Positions 9,844 to 17,369 of a stretch of 64,000 nt of DNA are shown piece by piece (the stretch's first letter is position 1; every line of letters starts with the position of its first letter). Position numbers and translations under genes: made by a program. The stretch comes from Pseudomonas corrugata (GTDB lineage: Bacteria; Pseudomonadota; Gammaproteobacteria; Pseudomonadales; Pseudomonadaceae), in NCBI RefSeq assembly GCF_001269905.1, contig NZ_LHVK01000006.1, positions 186,001-250,000 of the forward strand, given 5' to 3'. The notes under the pieces are model-generated. The model did not search any database, had not been told where the DNA came from, and was given only the letters and a program-made list of their open reading frames with translations.

Positions 9844-10619
9844 GAACCAATCAACTGAAGCTCAAGCTCGCTGCGGGACAGGCCGCCTATGGCCTGATCA
9901 GTTCGATTCCGTCGGCCATGGCGATCGAGTTGATCGCCGAGGCCGGTTACGACTTCGTGATCATCGACATGGAGCATGTGCTGATCAACCCGGAAACCGT
10001 GGAGCACATGATCCGCATGGCCGAAGCCTACGCCGTCACACCCTTGGTGCGGGTGGCGGACCTGAATCCGAAAACCCTGCTGCGCCTGCTCGACGGCGGC
10101 GCCCAGGGCATCGTGTTGCCGATGATCGAAAGCCCGGAGCAACTGGCCGATGCGATTGCCGCGTGCAAGTACCAGCCGTTGGGGCGGCGCAGCCTGAATG
10201 CCGGGCGCCCCGGTTCGTTTGGCAAACACAGCCTGGCCGAGTACGTGGGACTGGCCAACGAGCAAATCATGGTGGTGGCGATGATTGAAAGCGCCGAAGG
10301 CGTACGGCGTGCGGCGGACATCGCGGCGGTGCCCGGCCTGGACATGATCCTCGAAGGCGCGGCGGACCTGTCCCAGTCTCTTGGCACGCCCTGGCAGATC
10401 AACACGCCGGCGGTGCAACAGGCGCTGCTGGACACCTGGCAGGCGGCCCGCGATGCCGGCATTCCCTATTGCGCCATTCCCCGCCAACCCGACGACCACG
10501 CCCGCTGGCGTGCCCGAGGGGTGAACACCTTTGTACTGGGCGACGAGCGCGGCATCGCGTTTCGCGCCCTCCAGGGCCGCTTGGCCACACTTTCTTCAGA
10601 AGGACATGAATCAAGATGA
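9837..10619 (+). CDS. acsB: HpcH/HpaI-family aldolase, AcsB-like (possible citrate synthase)
   Basis: 260-aa TIM-barrel aldolase of the HpcH/HpaI (citrate-lyase beta) family. Visible family features are EAGYDFVIIDMEH near residue 37, VLPMIESPEQL, and GAADLSQSLG. In staphyloferrin B clusters the homologue SbnG makes citrate from oxaloacetate and acetyl-CoA, so a dedicated citrate supply for the NIS enzymes is a reasonable inference here. It is embedded in the operon, overlapping acsC by 7 bases and acsA by 4 (ATGA), which argues for a role in siderophore assembly rather than aromatic catabolism. Confidence 0.85.
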   Translation: MLRTNQLKLKLAAGQAAYGLISSIPSAMAIELIAEAGYDFVIIDMEHVLINPETVEHMIRMAEAYAVTPLVRVADLNPKTLLRLLDGGAQGIVLPMIESPEQLADAIAACKYQPLGRRSLNAGRPGSFGKHSLAEYVGLANEQIMVVAMIESAEGVRRAADIAAVPGLDMILEGAADLSQSLGTPWQINTPAVQQALLDTWQAARDAGIPYCAIPRQPDDHARWRARGVNTFVLGDERGIAFRALQGRLATLSSEGHESR

Positions 10620-12499
10620 CTCGCCTGACCTCACAAGCCCTGGCCCAAGCCGCCGATATCGTCATGCAGGATCTGGTGGATTGCTTGCTGGCCGAACATT
10701 TCTTCGGCAGCGAGCCGTTGCCCCTGGCACGCATCGGCGACTGGCAGCAGGCCCACCCGACAGCGCCGGTGCTCGACGGGCTGACCCCGCAACAGTGCAT
10801 CTGGGATTGGTGTTACGACCCGACCGAACAGCGCTTCATCAGCATTGCCCTGCGTGCGGGTATCACCCAACAGTGGGAAAAAGTGCCGGGTACAGCGGTG
10901 CTGGCCCGGCAGGAGGAACAATGGACCGTGCTCTCCCCGGAAGACTTCATGAAGCGGGTGTTCAGCGCGATGGCCGAACGCTTCAAGGACAACGATAAAG
11001 GGCTGGCGCTGTTTCTCGATGTGCTGCGCACCAGCGTCAAGCAGACGGCACTGTCCTTGTCCCATGCGGTAGATGACCGTGAGTTGATGGCCCAGGATCC
11101 GGCGACGTTCTTGCGCACCATGGAACAGTGGGCCTCGCTGCGCGACCGTCCCTATCACCCGCTGGCCAAGGCCAAGCAAGGGCTCGACGACGAGGAGTAC
11201 CTGCGTTACCAGGCCGAGTTCGCCCGGCCGGTAGCCTTGAACTGGGTGGCGGTGGACCGCACGCTTCTGCAATGCGGTGAAGGCGTGGGAGACCTGGCGC
11301 AGTGTTATCCGGCACGTTATCTGTTGCCTGAACCTCTGCAGGCCCGGCTCGCCGGGGAAATGCAGTCACGGGGCCTGGCCGACAGCCACATCGCGCTGCC
11401 AGTCCACCCCTGGCAGTGGGACCACGTCCTCGACGAACAGCTGGGTGCGGTATTTGCCAAGGGCGACTGCCAGCGCCTGAGCTTCAATGAGGGTGATTTC
11501 TTCGCCACCTCATCGCTGCGCTCCATGACGCCGTGCTTCGACAGCGCCGACTACCTCAAGTTGCCAATGGCCATCCACTCCCTGGGCGCATCGCGCTACC
11601 TGCCAGCGGTGAAGATGATCAACGGCGGCCTGAGCGAAGCCTTGCTCCACGAGGTCCTGGACAAAGACGCGACCCTGCGTCACTCGCTGCACCTGTGCAA
11701 CGAGGGCAAGTGGTGGGCGTTCATGCCACCCGAGGCCACGCTGTTCGATGAGGCACCGAGGCATCTGTCGGCTATGGTTCGGGGTTACCCGAGCGCATTG
11801 CTCAACGATGCCGATACCCGCCTGCTGCCCATGGCCGCCCTGGGCACGCCGCTGCCGGGCAGCAACCGCCACTTCTTCGATGACTGGATGCGGTATCGCA
11901 ACCTGCCGGCGGACGCCGAGTCGGTCATGACCCTGTTCCGCGAACTGGCCCGCAGTTTCTTCGACATCAATCTGCGCATGTTCCGCCTCGGCATGCTGGG
12001 GGAAGTCCACGGCCAGAACGCTGTGCTGGTGTGGAAGGACGGCCATGCCGAAGGCTTGCTGCTGCGCGACCACGATTCGCTGCGGATCTTCGTGCCGTGG
12101 CTGGAGCGCAACGGCATGGCGGACCCGGTGTACCGCATCAAGAAAGGCCACGCCAACACGCTGTACCACGCGCGTCCTGAAGACCTGTTGTTCTGGCTGC
12201 AGACCCTGGGCATCCAGGTCAACATGCGCGCAATCATGGACACCCTGGCGCAGGTCTATTCGATGCCGGTGAGCTGTTTGTGGCAGGCCCTGCGGGACGT
12301 GCTGGACGAGTTGATCGAGACCATCGACTTCGACGCCGAGACCCGGGCGATGCTCAAGGCGCAACTGTTCGACGCACCGAACTGGCCGCAGAAGCTGTTG
12401 CTCACGCCCATGATCGAGCGGGCCGGTGGGCCGGGCAGCATGCCGTTCGGCAAGGGCGAGGTGGTCAACCCGTTCCGCCGGCTGTCGCTGGAGGCCTGA
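10616..12499 (+). CDS. acsA: NIS siderophore synthetase, AcsA-like
   Basis: Third IucA/IucC synthetase (627 aa). In the achromobactin scheme one of the synthetases attaches 2-oxoglutarate units; the exact step is not readable here. Motifs seen: HPWQWDH, KLPMAIHSLGASRYL, GEVHGQNAVLV, LLLRDHDSLR. The start overlaps the acsB stop as ATGA. It is the last biosynthetic gene in the classical order; in Dickeya the cbrABCD importer genes come next, but here the run continues directly into a reductase-like gene. Confidence 0.87.
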   Translation: MTRLTSQALAQAADIVMQDLVDCLLAEHFFGSEPLPLARIGDWQQAHPTAPVLDGLTPQQCIWDWCYDPTEQRFISIALRAGITQQWEKVPGTAVLARQEEQWTVLSPEDFMKRVFSAMAERFKDNDKGLALFLDVLRTSVKQTALSLSHAVDDRELMAQDPATFLRTMEQWASLRDRPYHPLAKAKQGLDDEEYLRYQAEFARPVALNWVAVDRTLLQCGEGVGDLAQCYPARYLLPEPLQARLAGEMQSRGLADSHIALPVHPWQWDHVLDEQLGAVFAKGDCQRLSFNEGDFFATSSLRSMTPCFDSADYLKLPMAIHSLGASRYLPAVKMINGGLSEALLHEVLDKDATLRHSLHLCNEGKWWAFMPPEATLFDEAPRHLSAMVRGYPSALLNDADTRLLPMAALGTPLPGSNRHFFDDWMRYRNLPADAESVMTLFRELARSFFDINLRMFRLGMLGEVHGQNAVLVWKDGHAEGLLLRDHDSLRIFVPWLERNGMADPVYRIKKGHANTLYHARPEDLLFWLQTLGIQVNMRAIMDTLAQVYSMPVSCLWQALRDVLDELIETIDFDAETRAMLKAQLFDAPNWPQKLLLTPMIERAGGPGSMPFGKGEVVNPFRRLSLEA

Positions 12500-12503
12500 G
12501 GGC

Positions 12504-13325
12504 ATGGCGGTCACTCGCATGCTCGGGATTAAACCGGCATTCGCCGCCGATGCCTGCCGGTTTACGGCCGGCGAATGGGCCGTGCTCAGCGGTCCCTTGC
12601 GGCTGAAACCGGCAGGAGAACGCGATTCGTCGCGTTCCCTGGCGGCCCATGAGCTGTTGAATGGCGGTGTGTGCCTGCGGCTGTTGGACGAGCTGACGCC
12701 GGTCCTTGGCTCACCGTCCCGGGCAATCACCGCCTCGCTGCTGAGCAAGCGAATGTCGTTCCTCACCACCAACACTTGCCTGTATGCGCTGTTGGCCTGT
12801 GACAAGGGGCTGCGGATGTCCTTGGACAACAGCGTCATCGAATACGGTCACGACGAGGGACGCTGGACCTCGTCGATGCCATTGCTGGACCTGGAGCCCT
12901 GGACCTATGCCGTCGGCGAGCGGCAGGCCTGGCGTGAAGCGGTGGTCGGCAGCCTGTTCGCCGGGCTGCTCAAGCCATTGTGGGATCGGTTCGCCCAGGT
13001 CAGCGGCATCTCCCGACGCATCCTCTGGGAAAACACGGCGGTGCGGGTCTATTCGCTGTATGAAAAACGCATGGACAGCTTGCGGGACCCGTCCACGCGC
13101 CGGCGCATCGATGCCGACTTCGACTGGCTGCTGAACCAGGCCGATCCTGGGCTGTTCGGCCTGGATTACAACCCGTTGCAGCATTTTCGTCGCGCCCCCA
13201 TGCCCCTTGCCGATGGAGGCTGTCGGCGATTGCGGCGCACGTGCTGTTTCTATTACCAAGCAAGCAACCCGGTCGAATACTGTTCGGCCTGCCCGTTGCT
13301 GCGCAAGAGAACAAGACATGAATGA
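12504..13325 (+). CDS. FhuF-like ferric-siderophore reductase
   Basis: 273-aa protein that ends in a four-cysteine motif: CC (residues about 247-248), then 11 residues, C (260), two residues, C (263). This is the [2Fe-2S] ligand pattern of FhuF-type cytoplasmic ferric-siderophore reductases. The N-terminal two thirds resembles the C-terminal reductase-like half of IucA/IucC proteins (SYxxR-like LYEKRMDS region). ATG 12504 is 4 bases after the acsA stop and preceded by GAGGCCTGAGGG; longer in-frame starts lie inside acsA. It probably releases iron from imported ferri-siderophore. Overlaps the next gene by 8 bases. Confidence 0.8.
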   Translation: MAVTRMLGIKPAFAADACRFTAGEWAVLSGPLRLKPAGERDSSRSLAAHELLNGGVCLRLLDELTPVLGSPSRAITASLLSKRMSFLTTNTCLYALLACDKGLRMSLDNSVIEYGHDEGRWTSSMPLLDLEPWTYAVGERQAWREAVVGSLFAGLLKPLWDRFAQVSGISRRILWENTAVRVYSLYEKRMDSLRDPSTRRRIDADFDWLLNQADPGLFGLDYNPLQHFRRAPMPLADGGCRRLRRTCCFYYQASNPVEYCSACPLLRKRTRHE

Positions 13326-13923
13326 TTCAATCACGCCAGCGGAGCTCACTGAGTCGCTGTTGGCACAGTACCGGGGTATCGCTTCGTCCACCCTGGGGCA
13401 CTTCACCGACAGCGGTTACCTGCGGGGTATTCGCCCGCTGTTCGATAACCTGCGCATGCTCGGCAGGGTGGTCACGGTCAGGCTCTTCACACCCGACGGC
13501 AGTGTCTTGCGCGAAGCCTTGTTGTTGAGCGAGCCGGGGGATGTGCTGGTGGTGGAATGCGTGGGTGACCCCGATTGCGCTTGCTGGGGAGAATTGCGCA
13601 CCCTGGCCGGCCTGATCAAAGGCCTGGCCGGCGTCGTGGTGTGCGGCGCGGTGACCGATGTGGCCGCCCTGCGGGCCCATCGCCTGCCGGTGTTCAGTCG
13701 CAGTGTCAGCGCTTTCACAACCCGCAGCCTTGGGCTCGGCGGCGAAGTCAATCAGCCGATCCGGGTGTCGGGTGTCACTGTGCATCCGGGCGACCTTGCC
13801 ATCGGCGATGACGACGGTGTGTTCATCCTCGGGGTGCAACAGGCCATCGATCTGCTGCCCAAACTACTGACGAAAGAACAGGCGGATCGGCAGAAAAGAA
13901 CCGAGTTTCTGCAACGGATTTAG
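13318..13923 (+). CDS. RraA-family protein, probably not an active aldolase
   Basis: 201-aa RraA/HMG-aldolase-fold protein, recognised by WGELRTLAGLIKGLAGVVVCGAV, the C-terminal GDLAIGDDDGVFIL, and the SSTLGHFTD N-terminus. Active family aldolases carry a G-x-x-R-D core; here it reads GAVTD (Thr113-Asp114), so the catalytic Arg is absent. RraA itself (the RNase E inhibitor) also belongs to this fold. ATG 13318 overlaps the reductase stop by 8 bases, so it is translated as part of the siderophore run. A function in siderophore metabolism is inferred only from this coupling. Aldolase, RNase E regulator and an unknown binding role all remain open. Confidence 0.75.
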   Translation: MNDSITPAELTESLLAQYRGIASSTLGHFTDSGYLRGIRPLFDNLRMLGRVVTVRLFTPDGSVLREALLLSEPGDVLVVECVGDPDCACWGELRTLAGLIKGLAGVVVCGAVTDVAALRAHRLPVFSRSVSAFTTRSLGLGGEVNQPIRVSGVTVHPGDLAIGDDDGVFILGVQQAIDLLPKLLTKEQADRQKRTEFLQRI

Positions 13924-13971
13924 TGGCCTGTGTGGTTGATTCGCGCACTCAAATCAACCGTACAGGTCACT
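13922..13971. terminator. Long hairpin between convergent genes
   Basis: About 17 of 20 positions pair between 13922-13941 and 13952-13971, around a 10-base loop, right at the stop of the RraA-like gene and before the convergent gene ending at 13983. There is no T-run, so termination is inferred from the position only. Confidence 0.45.
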
Positions 13972-13982
13972 AGCGCTGAGCG

Positions 13983-14384
13983 TCAGGCGTCGCGGAACAA
14001 GTCGTGGGCGTCCAGCAAGCGCCAGGCGATTTCCGGGCGTTTTTCCAGCCCGCGGCGAATGGCGGCCGGGATCGATTGGCGAATCTTGCGGCAGAGACCG
14101 GGTTGTTCCTGGAACTCGATGGCGATACCGCGCATGGTCCGGACTTCGTTATAGCCCGGCTCGATGGTCAAGCGGATGCCCAGGTTTTCGTAAAGCCGCT
14201 GTTGCAACCGTTCGAGCTCGGCCAGGTCCTGGATGTTTTCCAGCCGTTCGAGCAGGCGCTTTTCTTCCTGACGGTTCAGGCAAAGGATGCGCAAGTCGCT
14301 GCCCGCCGTTTCCAGCAATGCATCGCGCCCGCAGTCGCAGACGCCAGGCGGGCAGGGGGGGCGGATCGGAATCGACGCGGTCAT
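13983..14384 (-). CDS. Conserved hypothetical protein with CPPGVCDC motif
   Basis: 133-aa protein of unknown function. The N-terminus carries a tight cysteine cluster PPCPPGVCDCGRD followed by DLRILCLNRQEEKRLLERLENI, a predicted helical stretch, and a basic C-terminus. The cysteines could bind a metal or cluster. ATG 14384 is chosen because translation starts directly before the cysteine motif; the open frame continues upstream to 14540 but without a convincing start. It is convergent with the siderophore operon and divergent from the M42 peptidase gene. Confidence 0.6.
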   Translation of the reverse strand: MTASIPIRPPCPPGVCDCGRDALLETAGSDLRILCLNRQEEKRLLERLENIQDLAELERLQQRLYENLGIRLTIEPGYNEVRTMRGIAIEFQEQPGLCRKIRQSIPAAIRRGLEKRPEIAWRLLDAHDLFRDA

Positions 14385-14643
14385 GGGCTCCACAAATCCG
14401 GGTACGACGAAACTGCCGTTGAGTCCATCGGCGGTCCAGGCAATGTGATGCCTGGCGATATTGGGGTCAACCCTGTCATATGGCCGCCGGTCTGTCACCT
14501 GGCATGGCCCGCTCGTCTGTTTATCCGCCGATCCGATCAAATTTTTCCAACACGGGCACCCTCAAGAAAGACAGGCACGTTACGGTCCGCTCCGTCATCG
14601 GCACCGCGACGGCCCCGTGGCAAGCATAAGGAGAGTCCGATCG

Positions 14644-15705
14644 ATGCAAGCGAATCTGTCTACATTACCGTTGCTGGAAGAGTTGCTGATGGCCCGCGGA
14701 CCCGGCGGACAGGAAGACGAAGTCCGGCAAATCTGCCTGCGGGAACTGGAACCCCATTGCGACAAGACCTGGGTCGACCCGGCCGGCAACGTGATCGGCT
14801 TGATCAAGGGAGCCGTCAGCGGTAGCGGCCGCCAAACGCCGGTCAGGGTCATGGCGCATCTGGACGAAATCGCCATGCTGGTCAAACGCGTCGAACCCGA
14901 TGGAACACTTCGGGTAGTGGCCTTGGGAGGTGCTAACCCGATCAACTTCGGCGTGTGCCCGGTGGACATCCTGGGCGATCGGGATTTCATCCCGGGTGTG
15001 TTGTCGTTCGGCTCCATGCACAGCACGGCCGAAACCCATCAGGGGGCGGATGTCCTGTCCGGGAATGTGCACTGGGAAGATGTCCACGTGATCACCCGTT
15101 GTTCCCGGGAACAATTGCACAGGCACGGTGTGCGCCCTGGCACGCGGGTGGTGCTGAGCCAGCACTGGCGCCGGCCGTTTCGGGTGGGCGATGCCATTGC
15201 CGCGCACTTTCTCGACGACCGTGCGCCGATGGTCGCGACCCTGCAGGCTGCCGCGCTGTTGGCCGAGCGCCGGGCGGAACTGACCGGTGAAGTGTATTTC
15301 GTGTTCAGCACCCTGGAAGAGGAGTCCAATGCCGGAGCACTGTATGCCGCCGCCCACCTGCCGGGCGAGGTGACCGTTGCCGTCGAGGTCGGGCCGGTAG
15401 TGCAAGAGTATGGAACCCGGTTGAGCGTCAACCCGATCATCAATACGGGGGACGAAAAAGGCTGCTACAGCCGCAATATCGTCGACCAGTTGTACCGTGC
15501 CGGCGAACGCAGCGGCCTGGAGCCGCAATTCGCCTTCCTGGTGGACTTTGCCAGTGATGCCAGCGCCGTCATGGGCAGTGGCGTGTCGGCCATGGGAGGT
15601 TGTATCGCGATACCCACGGAAAACACCCATGGGTATGAGCTGATCCTGGAAGGCAGCATTGAAGCCTGCGCGGCGACGTTGCTGGAGTTCCTGCTCAATC
15701 GATGA
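14644..15705 (+). CDS. M42-family metallo-aminopeptidase
   Basis: 353-aa dizinc peptidase of the M42 (FrvX/PepA/YsdC) family, cytosolic and typically trimming N-termini of peptides in large tetrahedral assemblies. Metal and catalytic features: MAHLDEIAM (His72, Asp74), FLDDRAPM (second-site Asp), TLEEESNAGAL (Glu225-227), VEVGP, and the late NTHGYE histidine. ATG 14644 is preceded by AAGGAGAGTCCGATCG. It has its own 260-base divergent promoter region shared with the CPPGVCDC gene. Whether it acts with the siderophore locus or is only a neighbour is not shown by the sequence. Confidence 0.85.
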   Translation: MQANLSTLPLLEELLMARGPGGQEDEVRQICLRELEPHCDKTWVDPAGNVIGLIKGAVSGSGRQTPVRVMAHLDEIAMLVKRVEPDGTLRVVALGGANPINFGVCPVDILGDRDFIPGVLSFGSMHSTAETHQGADVLSGNVHWEDVHVITRCSREQLHRHGVRPGTRVVLSQHWRRPFRVGDAIAAHFLDDRAPMVATLQAAALLAERRAELTGEVYFVFSTLEEESNAGALYAAAHLPGEVTVAVEVGPVVQEYGTRLSVNPIINTGDEKGCYSRNIVDQLYRAGERSGLEPQFAFLVDFASDASAVMGSGVSAMGGCIAIPTENTHGYELILEGSIEACAATLLEFLLNR

Positions 15706-15727
15706 GGCCCTGCGGCCAGTGAACCCT

Positions 15728-16005
15728 ATGGTGTGCGAGCCTGCTCGCGATGACGGCGGAACCTTCAACACAGGAGCAAGCAGATCCACCGCTATCGCGA
15801 GCAGGCTCGCTCCCACAATGGGCCAAGGTGCCAGCAGGATTTGAGTCCCACCGCAGGTTCTCTGTGGGAGCGAGCCTGCTCGCGATGACGGCGACACATT
15901 CAACACTGGAGCGGGCAGACCCACCGCTATCGCGAGCAGGCTCGCTCCCACAATGGGCCAAGGTGCCAGCAGGATTTGAGTCCCACCGCAGGTTCTCTGT
16001 GGGAG
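15728..16005. repeat. Tandem REPIN array (two full units plus start of a third)
   Basis: Forward REP copies (TGTGGGAGCGAGCCTGCTCG type) begin at 15728 (degenerate) and 15863, and inverted copies at 15794-15817 and 15929-15952. Units repeat with an exact 135-base period, including the spacer that begins GGGCCAAGGTGCCAGCAGG. The third unit starts at 15998 and is broken at 16005 by the insertion element; it resumes at 17183 with its inverted REP at 17240-17263. Confidence 0.9.
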
Positions 16006-16028
16006 ATTCTATGGTGCAGGGCTAGCCC

Positions 16029-16976
16029 CTAAATGCCTTTTGGTAGGTATTCGCTCTGGTTCTTCAACAGAGCGAATGCCACTCGCGCAAGCTTGCGGGC
16101 CAGTGCTACCAGTGCTTGGGTTGTGCTAAATCCTCGAGCCCTTAGGGCCTCATAAAATCCCTTCCACGCCGCGGTGCGGCTCGCCGACATCGCGGCGTTG
16201 TGCATCAAGCGACGCGCCTCTGGATCACCTCGTTTAGACAAGCAACGGCGCCCCTTCTTTTTCCCTGAGTCCGCGATGCGCAAGTCCAAGCCCAGAAAAG
16301 CGATGAAAGCATCGGCATTCCTGAAGTCCCCACGCTGAAACGATGCGATTAAACGGGCACCACTCAACAAGCCGATGCCTTCGACTTTCATGCAACGCTT
16401 GAGCTGATGACCCAAACCGGCTTGTTCCAACTGCGTCTGAATGGTTTTCTCGAGCAGGGTTTCCAGTCTTTGCATAGCGTTTATCTGGCTTTTGAAAGCC
16501 GCTTCGAGCAACGGCTCGTTCGCCCAGCTTTGCTTGAGGCTGACACGCGCCTGAACCAGAGCTGCGCGGCGCCGGAAAAGGCTTATAAGTCGGCAATAAA
16601 GGGGTGATGGCGGGACCCAAGGGTGCAACAGATGGCCCTCGTTGTTTAAATAACGAGCCAACAACCGAGCATCTAAGGCATCTGTTTTAGCGCGCACTTT
16701 CACGCCCTTGCGGTAATGACTGAGCTCGTAACCGTCGATTATGTAGATCACACAGCCTTGCGCATAGGCCAGATCGGCGAATTCCTGGTGATAGGTATTG
16801 GTCGCTTCAATGGCAACATCCACTGGCGCGGGCAACGCCTTGAGCCATTTCTTGATCGCAGCTTTGGTGTTGGGGATTGTTTCGAGCCGGTCAGATTCGG
16901 CGTGATAAATCACCAACTCATCCTTGGCGACATCGACACCTACGATTGGCTGGGTGATGGCGATGGGCATTGCCAT
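16029..16976 (-). CDS. IS110-family transposase (DEDD/serine recombinase)
   Basis: 315-aa recombinase with the two IS110 domains. The N-terminal RuvC-like DEDD site is intact: Asp15 (GVDVAK), Glu57 (AIEATN), Asp99 and Asp102 (KTDALDA). A central helical segment (about 130-185) precedes the C-terminal Tnp_20 domain with GIGLLSGARL and Ser247 in CLSKRGDPEARR, the position of the nucleophilic serine. GGAGG lies 7 bases before ATG 16976. No frameshift or stop interrupts it, so the element could be active. It is the only gene of the element; its 200-base upstream region holds the guide RNA candidate. Confidence 0.95.
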   Translation of the reverse strand: MAMPIAITQPIVGVDVAKDELVIYHAESDRLETIPNTKAAIKKWLKALPAPVDVAIEATNTYHQEFADLAYAQGCVIYIIDGYELSHYRKGVKVRAKTDALDARLLARYLNNEGHLLHPWVPPSPLYCRLISLFRRRAALVQARVSLKQSWANEPLLEAAFKSQINAMQRLETLLEKTIQTQLEQAGLGHQLKRCMKVEGIGLLSGARLIASFQRGDFRNADAFIAFLGLDLRIADSGKKKGRRCLSKRGDPEARRLMHNAAMSASRTAAWKGFYEALRARGFSTTQALVALARKLARVAFALLKNQSEYLPKGI

Positions 16977-17004
16977 TGAAAATCCTCCGGGCTAAGGTTT
17001 GAAC

Positions 17005-17169
17005 ACTTGAAGGGTTCACCCAGAGGCGCAGGCTTGTTCCTATCGTCGGTCTAGGCCAGATGCATTCTTTATCGGCGCTTGGGTGAAAGGAGGAGGGGCG
17101 AAATCTCCCACGGTCTGTACTGCTGCTAACAGTCAGAATCGAGCCTTGTCCCTCCTCCTCCCTTCAAGT
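17005..17169 (-). ncRNA. Candidate IS110 bridge RNA
   Basis: Read on the minus strand, a 9-bp perfect inverted repeat (17161-17169 with 17005-17013) encloses two stem-loops. The first is closed by GGAGGAGGG/CCCTCCTCC (17150-17160 with 17090-17099). It displays AGGCTCG (17146-17140) and GTGGGAG (17111-17105), which equal the left target strand and the complement of the right target around the CT core of the occupied REP. The second is closed by CACCC/GGGTG arms (17075-17085 with 17018-17031). It displays AGAAT (17068-17064) and ACAAG (17037-17033), matching the right and left ends of the element. This is the target-loop/donor-loop layout described for IS110 bridge RNAs. Exact ends and transcription are inferred. 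Confidence 0.8.
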
Positions 17170-17182
17170 CCTACCATACAAG

Positions 17183-17336
17183 CGAGCCTGCTCGCGATTG
17201 CGATGTGTCAACCAACATCAATGCTGCTGACCTGACGCCATCGCGAGCAGGCTCGCTCCCACAATTGATCGGGGACAGCCGGAAAAGACAAGTCGGCTGC
17301 CAGGTCGCCTCGCGAGCAAGCTTTGCTCCTACAAGT
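17183..17336. repeat. Remainder of the split REPIN and a variant REP
   Basis: CGAGCCTGCTCGCGAT at 17183-17198 completes the third array unit, and the inverted partner lies at 17240-17263. A diverged copy (CGCGAGCAAGCTTTGCTCCT) follows near 17311-17332. Confidence 0.85.
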
Positions 17337-17369
17337 GGATTCAGGTTCAGCCGGAAAAGCCAGACCGCC

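Larger units (their letters stand above)
16006..17180 (-). mobile_element. IS110-family insertion sequence inside a REP
   Basis: The left flank ends TGTGGGAG (to 16005) and the right flank resumes AGCGAGCCTGCTCGCGAT (from 17181). Removing 16006-17180 and one copy of the shared AG restores a perfect REP in register with the 135-base array. The dinucleotide AG (CT on the transposase strand) is therefore the crossover core, and there is no longer target duplication and no terminal inverted repeat, as expected of IS110. Subterminal TATGGT (16010-16015) and ACCATA (17173-17178) are mirror copies. The left (bridge-RNA) end is at 17180 because the transposase reads leftward. REP targeting by Pseudomonas IS110 elements such as ISPpu10 is known. 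Confidence 0.92.

Noticed and set aside
15728-17263. CRISPR-like regular repeats
   Set aside because: The units are inverted REP pairs with near-identical spacers and a 135-base period; no cas genes.
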